Of a stretch of 64,000 nt of DNA, positions 55,225 to 62,753 are shown piece by piece. The stretch spans positions 124,001 through 188,000 of the forward strand of contig CAVVYA010000013.1 of assembly GCA_963752345.1 (NCBI GenBank), given 5' to 3'. Origin of the DNA: CAVVYA01 sp963752345 (lineage in GTDB: Bacteria > Pseudomonadota > Alphaproteobacteria > SMXQ01). A program made the translations under genes and the position numbers. The notes below the pieces were generated by a model. It saw nothing but the letters and a program-made list of their open reading frames with translations. It made no database searches and had not been told where the DNA came from. Every line of letters begins with the position of its first letter. The stretch's first letter is position 1.

Positions 55225-56052
55225 CTAGTTGCCGCTCTCGCCGCCTGCGACCGGCATCGGCAATTTGGCCGCCGCCAGGATGCGCCCGCCCTCGCCCGCC
55301 TGAAGCAGAACGGCGCAGTTCTTGTAGCCCGCCGCGATCGCCTCGGCGAGATTGACCATCACGTCTGTCTGTTTGCCTTCCCATGTGGCGACCTGTTTCA
55401 TGGAACGCACAACATTATGGTAGCTCAGGGTGCGACCGCGATTCTCGCCCTTGCCGATCTCGGTGGTGTGCTTGTCGTCATAGGCCACCAGCCACAGGGT
55501 GCCGGTCTTCATCTTGGATTTGGCCGGATTGGCGGTCTTCTTGTCCATCGGACGGGCGGGCAGCCCCACCTTGATCTCGTTCAAGCCGGCGCGCGAGACA
55601 CGGATCGGCAATTTCTTGTCGATTTCCTTGCGCGCATCGACCAGCAGGCTTTCGATCCTGGCGCGCGCCGCGCCCTCGGCGTGGGCCTTGCCGTCGACCA
55701 CCATCTGCGGCGTGAAGACGTAGCGGTGTCCGAGTTCCTGAACATAGGCGCGCTGGCGCTGGGTCATCTGCGGACTGGAGAACGGATCTTTCCAGCCCAT
55801 ATAGTTCCAGTAATCCACATGGTAGGACAGCACGAGCAGGCCTTTGCGTTCGGCGAGTTCGCCGAGAAAGGCGTCGGCTGGCGGGCAGGACGAGCAACCT
55901 TGCGAAGTGAACAATTCGACCACCACCACCGGCTCCGGCGTCATGGCGGCGCGCGCAGCAAGGCCCGGCCCGAGCGCCAACAGAGCCGCCCCAAGCACGA
56001 GGCTCCATGAAAATCGCCGGATGGCGCGCTGGTGGAAACGGTTCTCTGTCAT
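55225..56052 (-). CDS. DUF1223 exported thioredoxin-like protein
   Basis: A 275-residue protein with signal peptide (FSWSLVLGAALLALGPGLAA). The domain begins PVVVVELFTSQGCSSCPPAD, a thioredoxin-like C-x-x-C (CSSC) site, then SYHVDYWNYMGWKDPFSSPQ and RYVFTPQMVVDGKAHAEGA, all hallmarks of DUF1223. A periplasmic thiol-redox function is presumed from fold. The gene is between the helicase group and acnA on the same strand, with 160 and 139 bases on either side. Confidence 0.92.
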   Translation of the reverse strand: MTENRFHQRAIRRFSWSLVLGAALLALGPGLAARAAMTPEPVVVVELFTSQGCSSCPPADAFLGELAERKGLLVLSYHVDYWNYMGWKDPFSSPQMTQRQRAYVQELGHRYVFTPQMVVDGKAHAEGAARARIESLLVDARKEIDKKLPIRVSRAGLNEIKVGLPARPMDKKTANPAKSKMKTGTLWLVAYDDKHTTEIGKGENRGRTLSYHNVVRSMKQVATWEGKQTDVMVNLAEAIAAGYKNCAVLLQAGEGGRILAAAKLPMPVAGGESGN

Positions 56053-56191
56053 TGTAGAAAGCTATTGGCGACTGGACCGCCGTTCCAGTCAATAGCTTTC
56101 ACGAATGAGTGAAGCCGGTCCGACAAAAACGACGCGCCGCACGGGAAAAACCCAGGCGGCGCGTCGATTTCGTTCGCCTATGGCGGCTCGA

Positions 56192-58900
56192 TCAGGCGGC
56201 CATCAGGCCGCGCAGCACATAAGGCAGGATGCCGCCGTGCCGGTAATACTCCACCTCGTCGAGGGTATCGATGCGGCAGATCAGATCGACCGTCTGCTTG
56301 CTGCCATCCTTGCGCGTGATGGCCAGCGGCAGGGTCATGCGCGGCTTGATTCCCGCTTCGACGCCGATGATGTCGAAGGTTTCGCTGCCATCGAGCTTGA
56401 GGCTCTTGCGGTCGACGCCATCGGGAAACACGAGCGGCAGCACGCCCATGCCCACCAGGTTGGAGCGGTGGATGCGCTCGAAGCTTTCCGCCACCACGGC
56501 CTTGATGCCGAGCAGCATGGTGCCCTTGGCGGCCCAGTCGCGCGAGGAGCCGGTGCCGTATTCCTTGCCGGCAACGACGATCAGCGGCGTGCCCTCTTCC
56601 TTATACTGCATGGCCGCGTCGTAAATCGACATCGCCTTGCCGTCGGGCATGTGCAGGGTCACGCCGCCCTCGGCGCTCGCCATCTCGTTGCGGATGCGGA
56701 TATTGGCGAAGGTGCCGCGCATCATCACTTCGTGATTGCCGCGCCGCGCGCCGTACGAGTTGAAGTCCTGCACGCCGACCTGGTGACGAGTCAGGTACTG
56801 TCCGGCCGGACTGTCCTTCTTGATCGATCCGGCGGGCGAGATATGGTCGGTGGTGATGCTGTCGCCGAACAGGGCGAGCAGGCGCGCGCCGCGCACGTCC
56901 TTGACCGGCGCCGGCGTCTTCGGCATGTCGATGAAGTAGGGCGGCAGCTTCACATAGGTCGAATCTTCGTCCCAGCCGAAGGTCTGTCCGGTCGAGGTCT
57001 TGACCTTCTTCCAATCGGCGTCGCCCTCGAACACGTTGGCGTAGCGCGAGCGGAACATCTCCGGCGACATGGCGGACTGAATGGTATCGCGGATTTCCTG
57101 ATTCGACGGCCAGATGTCCTTGAGGTAGACTGGCTTGCCGTCCTTGCCGGTGCCGAGCGGATCCTTGGCGATGTCGATATTGAGCGAACCGGCCAGCGCG
57201 TAGGCCACGACCAGCAATGGCGACGCCAGATAGTTGGCGCGCACCTGGGCATGCACGCGGCCTTCGAAGTTGCGATTGCCCGACAGCACGGCCGACACCA
57301 CCAGATCGCCCTGATCGATGGCATTGGCGATCGGTTCGTTGAGCGGGCCCGAGTTGCCGATGCAAGTGGTGCAGCCGTAGCCCACCAGGTTGAAACCGAG
57401 CGCATCGAGATCCTTCTGCAGGCCCGCTTTCGCCAGGTAGTCGGTGACCACCTGCGATCCGGGCGCGAGCGACGTCTTGACCCACGGCTTGGTCTTGAGA
57501 CCTTTGGCCACCGCATTGCGCGCCACCAGGCCCGCGCCCAGCATGACCGACGGATTGGAGGTATTGGTGCAACTGGTGATCGCGGCGATCACCACATCGC
57601 CATGCTTCAGCTTGTAATCGGCACCTTCGACCGGCGCTTGGCCCGCGGGATCGGCCTTGCCGGCAGCGCCGGACTTGGTCGCCTTGAGCATGTCGGGCAG
57701 CCCCATGCGGAAAGAGCGCGCCACGTCGGATAGCAGCACCTTGTCCTGCGGACGCTTTGGGCCCGCCATGGAGGATTCGACCGTGCCGATGTCGAGCTCG
57801 AGGGTATCGGTGAACAGCGGCTCGGGCGCGCCTTTGACACGCCACATGCCCTGGGCCTTGGCATAGGCCTCGACCAGCGCGACCACGTCGTCGGGACGGC
57901 CGCTGAACTTCAGGTAGCGGATGGTTTCCTCATCGATCGGGAAGAAGCCGCAGGTCGCGCCGTATTCCGGTGCCATATTGCCGATCGTGGCGCGGTCGGC
58001 CAGCGTCATGGAATCGAGCCCGTCGCCGAAGAATTCGACGAACTTGCCGACCACGCCCTTTTTGCGCAGCATGTTGGTGACGGTCAGCACCAGATCGGTC
58101 GCCGTGGTCCCTTCCTTGAGCCTGCCGGTGAGCTTGAAGCCGATCACCTCGGGCAGCAGCATGCTCATGGGCTGGCCGAGCATGGCGGCTTCCGCCTCGA
58201 TGCCGCCGACGCCCCAGCCGAGCACGGCCAAACCGTTGACCATGGTGGTATGGCTGTCGGTGCCGACCAGCGTATCGGGATAGGCGACGGTTTCACCGTC
58301 GCGCTCGGCGGTCCACACGGTGCGCGCGAGATATTCCAGGTTCACCTGGTGGCAGATTCCGGTGCCGGGCGGCACCACGCGGAAATTGTCGAACGCCGTC
58401 TGCGCCCAGCGCAGCAGCGCATAGCGCTCCTGGTTGCGCTCGTATTCGAGCTCGACATTGGCCAAGGCCGAATTCGCGGTGCCGTAGGCATCGACCATCA
58501 CCGAGTGATCGATCACCAGATCGACGGTCGACAGTGGATTGATCTTGCCGGCGTCGCCGTTCATGTCGTTCATCGCCTGGCGCATCGCCGCCAGATCGAC
58601 GACGGCGGGCACGCCGGTGAAATCCTGCATCAGCACGCGCGCCGGACGGAAAGCGATCTCGCGGTCCGAACGGCGCTCCTTGAGCCAGCCGGCGACCGAC
58701 CTCAGGTCGTCGGGACGCACCGTGCGGCCGTCTTCCCAGCGCAGCAGATTTTCGAGCAGGATCTTGAGCGAAACCGGCAGCCGCGAAATATCGCCGAGGC
58801 CGGCTTCCGCCGCTGCGGGCAGGCTGTAATAAACGTAAGACTTGCCGCCGACCGTGAGCGTGCGGCGGGTTTTCAGCGTGTCATGAGCGGCGTTGGCCAA
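56192..58900 (-). CDS. acnA: Aconitate hydratase A
   Basis: A 902-residue [4Fe-4S] enzyme interconverting citrate and isocitrate in the TCA cycle. Cluster cysteines lie in AAITSCTNTSNPSVMLGAGL and VGYGCTTCIGNSGPLNEPIA. Other landmarks are VGTDSHTTMVNGLAVLGWGV, GDSITTDHISPAGSIKKDSP and AGKEYGTGSSRDWAAKG, the last being the swivel-domain substrate loop. The start is placed at a TTG (58900), giving LANAAHDTLKTRRTLTVGGK, because GGAGAGAAAG precedes it at proper distance and no ATG fits. It adjoins the ccm cluster in opposite orientation, as in other alphaproteobacteria. Confidence 0.96.
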   Translation of the reverse strand: MANAAHDTLKTRRTLTVGGKSYVYYSLPAAAEAGLGDISRLPVSLKILLENLLRWEDGRTVRPDDLRSVAGWLKERRSDREIAFRPARVLMQDFTGVPAVVDLAAMRQAMNDMNGDAGKINPLSTVDLVIDHSVMVDAYGTANSALANVELEYERNQERYALLRWAQTAFDNFRVVPPGTGICHQVNLEYLARTVWTAERDGETVAYPDTLVGTDSHTTMVNGLAVLGWGVGGIEAEAAMLGQPMSMLLPEVIGFKLTGRLKEGTTATDLVLTVTNMLRKKGVVGKFVEFFGDGLDSMTLADRATIGNMAPEYGATCGFFPIDEETIRYLKFSGRPDDVVALVEAYAKAQGMWRVKGAPEPLFTDTLELDIGTVESSMAGPKRPQDKVLLSDVARSFRMGLPDMLKATKSGAAGKADPAGQAPVEGADYKLKHGDVVIAAITSCTNTSNPSVMLGAGLVARNAVAKGLKTKPWVKTSLAPGSQVVTDYLAKAGLQKDLDALGFNLVGYGCTTCIGNSGPLNEPIANAIDQGDLVVSAVLSGNRNFEGRVHAQVRANYLASPLLVVAYALAGSLNIDIAKDPLGTGKDGKPVYLKDIWPSNQEIRDTIQSAMSPEMFRSRYANVFEGDADWKKVKTSTGQTFGWDEDSTYVKLPPYFIDMPKTPAPVKDVRGARLLALFGDSITTDHISPAGSIKKDSPAGQYLTRHQVGVQDFNSYGARRGNHEVMMRGTFANIRIRNEMASAEGGVTLHMPDGKAMSIYDAAMQYKEEGTPLIVVAGKEYGTGSSRDWAAKGTMLLGIKAVVAESFERIHRSNLVGMGVLPLVFPDGVDRKSLKLDGSETFDIIGVEAGIKPRMTLPLAITRKDGSKQTVDLICRIDTLDEVEYYRHGGILPYVLRGLMAA

Positions 58901-59154
58901 GGCTTTCTCTCCGAGAATGCATGCGAGATCATGAATGAGAAACACGGCAGACGCCGGTTCGGATGCGGCTCCGCAGCAGCGAAGCGCGGATATATCTAAC
59001 ACCGGTCGCCCGCCGGCACAGCAGGAATCACAGCCGAACGAGCTAGGCGATTGGTGCCAAGGCCTGATCCTTTCAGCCGAGCGGGGCGGGCTCAAAAATC
59101 ACAGTTTCGCCGCATTCGAGGCATAGTCGCGCCGCATTTTAACCCTTCTATAAG

Positions 59155-59325
59155 GGTGCTGGCGGTGGTGCGGTGCTGTCTCTGTCCCCCCACCTGATTG
59201 GACCGCAGACTCGAGCCGCCAGTCCCATTCCGGTCCTCCGGCCGGTTTTCGCGGTCTCCCGGTAGCCCCTGCCGGGCAGGCCTTTCTCAAGCGGCCATCG
59301 ATTCGTCGATGGCCGCTCTTTTTTT
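59155..59325 (+). ncRNA. Probable small RNA between acnA and ccmA (unassigned)
   Basis: A strong plus-strand terminator at 59290-59325 has no plus-strand gene before it for over 9 kb, so a transcript starting in 58901-59290 must use it. TATAAG (59149-59154) is a possible -10. The segment can pair CTGGCGG (59159-59165) with CCGCCAG (59216-59222), enclosing TGCGGT (59169-59174) with ACCGCA (59202-59207). The alternative is GACCGC (59201-59206) with GCGGTC (59251-59256). C-rich unpaired stretches (CTGTCCCCCCACC and GGTCCTCC) could act as anti-ribosome-site loops. A separate ccmA promoter follows, favouring an independent sRNA over an attenuated leader. I cannot match it to a known family with certainty. 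Confidence 0.55.
59290..59325 (+). terminator. Strong intrinsic terminator of the acnA-ccmA intergenic RNA
   Basis: A perfect 12-bp stem AGCGGCCATCGA (59290-59301) / TCGATGGCCGCT (59306-59317) with TTCG loop, followed by C and seven T (59319-59325). On the minus strand there is no T-tract, so the direction is plus. Confidence 0.93.
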
Positions 59326-59380
59326 GCCAACTTTCCGGTGCTGCCTGTCGGCCCCGTGGATTTCGGCGTTTCCCAGCACT

Positions 59381-59409
59381 CTGACATCCCACGCCGCGCC
59401 GTCTATGCT
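59381..59409 (+). promoter_or_regulatory. Probable sigma-70-type promoter of the ccm operon
   Basis: CTGACA (59381-59386), 17-base spacer, TATGCT (59404-59409), with the ccmA ATG at 59445. The position downstream of the terminator at 59325 gives the operon its own start. Confidence 0.55.
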
Positions 59410-59444
59410 ATAGGCATGCGCGACGGGAACCACGCCGAAACGGG

Positions 59445-60143
59445 ATGGCTGCCATAGACAGATTGACCGGCAAAAGATTGGCCTGCGTGCGCGGCGAACG
59501 GCCTGTGTTCGCCGGGCTCGATTTCGCCGTGGAAACCGGCGGCGCACTGGTCCTTACCGGCGCCAACGGTACCGGCAAGTCGAGCCTGCTGCGGTTGATG
59601 GCCGGCCTGCTGCCGCCCGCCGCCGGCGAGCTTGTCTGGAACGGCGCGGCGGTCGACGACGAGGCGGAGCGCCACCGGGCACGCATCGCCTATCTTGGCC
59701 ATCTCACCGGCGCCAAGCCTCTGCTCACGCCCATGGAGGATATCACCTTCTGGCTGCGCTTCCGCGCGCCCCGACTGAGCCGCGCGGAGACCACCGCGCG
59801 CGTCCAGGAAGCGCTGGCCTGGTCCGGCTTGGCCAGCCTGGCGGACATGCCGAGCCGCTTCCTGTCGGCCGGCCAGCGCCAACGCCTGGCTCTCGCGCGT
59901 CTCTCCGCCCATCCGACCGCCAAGCTTTGGCTGCTCGACGAGCCGACCACCGGCCTGGACGCCGCCGGGGTCGCCGCCCTGGCGGCCCGCATCGCGCTCC
60001 ATCGCGCGCGCGGCGGCATGGTCGTGGCCGCCACCCACCACAAGCTCGACCTGCCTCAGGCCGAAGAACTCGACCTCGGCGTCTTCGCGCGGGCCCGCGC
60101 CCAGGCCGGCCTGGCCGCGGCCCTGCTGGACGCCGTGGCATGA
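59445..60143 (+). CDS. ccmA: Haem exporter ATP-binding protein CcmA
   Basis: ATPase of the CcmABCD complex that releases holo-CcmE during c-type cytochrome maturation. 232 residues. Walker A is LTGANGTGKSSLLRLMAGLL, signature FLSAGQRQRLALARL, Walker B LWLLDEPTTGLDAAG and switch histidine in AATHHKLDL. The family's YLGHLTGAKPLLTPMED stretch is present. The stop overlaps the ccmB start by four bases (ATGA). First gene of the operon. Confidence 0.96.
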   Translation: MAAIDRLTGKRLACVRGERPVFAGLDFAVETGGALVLTGANGTGKSSLLRLMAGLLPPAAGELVWNGAAVDDEAERHRARIAYLGHLTGAKPLLTPMEDITFWLRFRAPRLSRAETTARVQEALAWSGLASLADMPSRFLSAGQRQRLALARLSAHPTAKLWLLDEPTTGLDAAGVAALAARIALHRARGGMVVAATHHKLDLPQAEELDLGVFARARAQAGLAAALLDAVA

Positions 60144-60805
60144 GCGCCGCCCTCGTGCTGCTCGGGCGCGACCTGCGGCTCGCCCTGCGCCGGCCGGCGG
60201 ACAGCGTCGTGGCCGTCGCCTTCTTCGTCATCGCCGCCGCGCTGTTTCCGTTCGGCGTCGGCGCCGACCCGGACATTCTGGCGCGCATCGCCCCTGGCAT
60301 CATCTGGGTCACCGCGCTGCTCGCCACCTTGCTGTCGGTCGAGCGGCTGTTTCTCAACGATTACGAAGATGGCAGCCTCGACCAGCTCGCGCTGGCGCCG
60401 CTCGGCATGGCTTGGGCGGCGGCCGGCAAGGCGTTCGCTCATTGGCTGATGGTCGGCGTGCCGCTGCTCGTCGCCTCGCCGCTGCTCGCCCTGCTGCTCG
60501 GCATGGACCTGTCCGGCTTCGGCATCCTGCTGCTCGCCCTGCTGCTCGGCACGCCGACCCTGGTGCTGATCGGCATGGTGGCGGCCGCGCTCACCGTCGG
60601 CGCGCGGCGCGGCGGGGCGCTGCTGGCCCTGCTCGCCCTGCCGCTCGACGTGCCGGTGCTGATCTTCGGCGCCGGCGCGGTCGAAGCCGCGGTTGCCGGG
60701 ACGCCCGCCGGCCCCCATCTTCAGGTTCTTGCCGGCCTGCTGCTCGGCGCCCTGGCGCTGGCGCCCGCGGCGACGGCTGCCGCGCTCAACCAAGCCCTGG
60801 AATAG
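60140..60805 (+). CDS. ccmB: Haem exporter permease CcmB
   Basis: Membrane subunit of CcmABCD, 221 residues with six helices. RRPADSVVAVAFFVIAAALF, PFGVGADPDILARIAPGIIW and SVERLFLNDYEDGSLDQLAL are diagnostic of CcmB (conserved P-F-G-x-G-x-(D/E) and L-F-x-x-D-(Y/F)-E-D-G-(S/T)-L-(D/E)-Q). Start overlaps the ccmA stop, and ccmC begins 11 bases after its stop. Confidence 0.96.
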   Translation: MSAALVLLGRDLRLALRRPADSVVAVAFFVIAAALFPFGVGADPDILARIAPGIIWVTALLATLLSVERLFLNDYEDGSLDQLALAPLGMAWAAAGKAFAHWLMVGVPLLVASPLLALLLGMDLSGFGILLLALLLGTPTLVLIGMVAAALTVGARRGGALLALLALPLDVPVLIFGAGAVEAAVAGTPAGPHLQVLAGLLLGALALAPAATAAALNQALE

Positions 60806-60816
60806 ACAACCCAGCG

Positions 60817-61551
60817 ATGCGGTTTCTCGCCAACCCGAACCGGTTCCTCAAACTCGCCAGTGCCGTGCTGCCGTGGTGCGCCGGGGCGACCGCCCTGCTG
60901 TTCGCGCTCGGCCTCTATTTCGCGATCTTCGCCTCGCCACCCGACTATCAGCAGGGTGACAGCGTCCGCATCATGTATGTCCATGTGCCCGCCGCCTGGA
61001 TGGCGATGATGGTCTATGGCCTGCTCGCGCTGCTCGCCGCGGCATCGCTGGTGTGGCGCCATCCGCTCGCCGACGTGATGGCGAAAGCGGCGGCACCGCT
61101 CGGCGCCGGCTTCACCCTGATCGCGCTGGTCACCGGCTCGCTGTGGGGCGAGCCGACCTGGGGCACCTGGTGGAAATGGGATGCGCGTTTGACCTCCGTG
61201 CTTGTGCTGTTCTTCCTCTATCTCGGCCACATGGCGCTGACCGGCGCGTTCGACGATGCGACGCGCGGCGCGCGCGCCGCGGCGATTCTCGCCCTCGTCG
61301 GCGTGATCAATCTGCCGATTATCAAATTCTCGGTCGAGTGGTGGAGCACCCTGCATCAGCCGGCGAGCATCCTGCGCCTCGGCGCACCGACCATTCACCC
61401 CACCATGCTCACGCCATTGTTCCTGATGGCCGGCGCGTTTCTGGGCTATTTCTTGTGTCTGTTCATCCTGCGCACGCGGAGCGAGCTCGCGGCGCGGCGC
61501 GTCCGCGCGTTGCGCCTGCTCGCGGCGGATGATGGAGCCAACGCCGCATGA
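60817..61551 (+). CDS. ccmC: Haem transporter CcmC
   Basis: Six-helix haem-handling protein that loads haem onto CcmE; 244 residues. The tryptophan-rich periplasmic motif is WGEPTWGTWWKWDARLTSVL, flanked by the conserved haem-ligand histidines, one in RIMYVHVPAAW and one in WWSTLHQPASIL. All three are canonical. The stop overlaps an ATG of the cytochrome gene's upstream frame, and translation likely re-initiates 30 bases later at 61581. Confidence 0.96.
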   Translation: MRFLANPNRFLKLASAVLPWCAGATALLFALGLYFAIFASPPDYQQGDSVRIMYVHVPAAWMAMMVYGLLALLAAASLVWRHPLADVMAKAAAPLGAGFTLIALVTGSLWGEPTWGTWWKWDARLTSVLVLFFLYLGHMALTGAFDDATRGARAAAILALVGVINLPIIKFSVEWWSTLHQPASILRLGAPTIHPTMLTPLFLMAGAFLGYFLCLFILRTRSELAARRVRALRLLAADDGANAA

Positions 61552-61580
61552 GGTCACCCGTCAATCTCCTGGAGAACCGA

Positions 61581-61967
61581 ATGTTCCAAAAAGTTTTCGT
61601 ACCGCTGATCGTCGCCGTGGGTGTTTTCGCAGCCAGCTCGGCATCCGCCGCCGAGGGCGATCCGGTCGCCGGCAAGCGCGTGTTCGCCCAATGCAGCGCC
61701 TGCCACACCGTGGTCAAAGGCAAGAACGGCCTGGGGCCGAGTCTGCATGGTGTGGTCGGTCGCAAGGCCGGCACGGCCGAGGGCTTCAAGAACTATTCGC
61801 CCGCCATACAGAAGTCGGACATCGTGTGGACCGAGGAAAATATGGCGAAATACCTGAAGGATCCGAAAGGCTTCATTCCCGGCAATCGCATGATCTTAGC
61901 CGGCTTGAAGAAGGACGAGGATATCGCCAACGTCATCGCCTATATGGAACAGGCTTCGAAGGAATAG
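61581..61967 (+). CDS. Class I c-type cytochrome (cytochrome c2/c550-like) inside the ccm operon
   Basis: A 128-residue periplasmic cytochrome. Signal peptide FVPLIVAVGVFAASSASAAE, haem site FAQCSACHTVVKGKNGLGPS (C-S-A-C-H), core landmarks LHGVVGRKAGTAEGFKNYSP and the Met ligand region FIPGNRMILAGLKKDEDIAN. This is the mitochondrial-type cytochrome c2 pattern. The ATG 61581 with GGAG six bases upstream is preferred over ATG 61548, which overlaps the ccmC stop. It sits between ccmC and ccmD in the same direction with 29- and 17-base gaps, so it is co-expressed with its own maturation machinery. Confidence 0.93.
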   Translation: MFQKVFVPLIVAVGVFAASSASAAEGDPVAGKRVFAQCSACHTVVKGKNGLGPSLHGVVGRKAGTAEGFKNYSPAIQKSDIVWTEENMAKYLKDPKGFIPGNRMILAGLKKDEDIANVIAYMEQASKE

Positions 61968-61984
61968 AAGGCATCCAATCGTCG

Positions 61985-62206
61985 ATGGAACATCTCTCCT
62001 CTCTCATTCATCTGGGCGGTTACGGCGCCTATGTCTGGCCGGCCTATGGCTTCACCGCAGCGTTGCTACTCGGGCTGCTGCTGTGGACGCTGACGACGTT
62101 GCGCGCCAACGAGCGCCTGCTCGCCCGCCTGCAGCACCGCCCAGCCGCCGGCGAGTCCGTGACGATGCCGCCCGCCCGCGGGCCGCGCCACGAGGCGGCG
62201 CGCTGA
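61985..62206 (+). CDS. ccmD: Haem exporter protein CcmD
   Basis: A 73-residue single-helix subunit of CcmABCD that holds the complex together with CcmC and CcmE. Typical features are a short N-terminus with GGYGAYVWPAYGFTAALLLG, one membrane helix and a basic cytoplasmic tail (TLRANERLLARLQHRPAAG). The G-x-Y-x-x-Y-V-W-x-A-Y motif is the CcmD signature. ccmE begins four bases after its stop. Confidence 0.93.
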   Translation: MEHLSSLIHLGGYGAYVWPAYGFTAALLLGLLLWTLTTLRANERLLARLQHRPAAGESVTMPPARGPRHEAAR

Positions 62207-62210
62207 CCGC

Positions 62211-62753
62211 ATGGCCAGCACGCCACCATCGCGCACCATCGCAACCGGACGCTCGCCCGCCGCGGCGCGCAAGCGCCGTCGACTCATGGTCGTCGTGTTG
62301 TCACTGGTGATGCTCGCGATCGCGGCGGGGCTGATCCTCACCGCGTTCCGCGACAGTATCGTGTTCTTCTATACGCCGAGCGAGCTGGCGGAAAAGCCGG
62401 TGCCGGCCGGACGCGCGCTGCGCATCGGCGGGTTGGTGGAAGACGGCAGCGTGGCGCGCGACGGCGACGTGGTCCGCTTTCGCGTCACCGATCTGAAATC
62501 CGCGCTGCCCGTGACCTACAAGGGCATTCTCCCCGACCTGTTCCGCGAGGGCCAAGGCGTGGTGGCGGAAGGCGCGCTCGGCGCCGACGGCGTTTTCCAG
62601 GCGCGCCAGGTGCTGGCCAAGCATGACGAAACCTACATGCCGCCGGAAGTCGCCGAGGCGCTGAAGAAATCCGGCGAATGGCGGCCAGAGGGTAGCGGCG
62701 CGAGCGGCGCCCCGCGGCAGCCGGGAGCATTGCAGCAAGGACCCGGCCGATGA
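62211..62753 (+). CDS. ccmE: Haem chaperone CcmE
   Basis: Periplasmic haem chaperone, 180 residues with N-terminal anchor (MVVVLSLVMLAIAAGLILTA). The OB-fold includes RALRIGGLVEDGSVARDGDV and LPVTYKGILPDLFREGQGVV. The covalent haem-binding histidine is in VLAKHDETYMPPEV, matching the H-D-E-x-Y motif. An Ala/Pro/Gln-rich tail follows. The stop overlaps the ccmF ATG (ATGA). Confidence 0.96.
   Translation: MASTPPSRTIATGRSPAAARKRRRLMVVVLSLVMLAIAAGLILTAFRDSIVFFYTPSELAEKPVPAGRALRIGGLVEDGSVARDGDVVRFRVTDLKSALPVTYKGILPDLFREGQGVVAEGALGADGVFQARQVLAKHDETYMPPEVAEALKKSGEWRPEGSGASGAPRQPGALQQGPGR

Noticed and set aside
56105..57733. 542-codon plus-strand open frame
   Set aside because: Antisense to aconitase; no motif and no ribosome site.
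59155..59325. 6S RNA (ssrS) assignment
   Set aside because: Only a CCAGTCCC-like stretch and the length agree; the zapA/ygfA neighbourhood that I expect for 6S is absent and I cannot build the long bubble structure convincingly.
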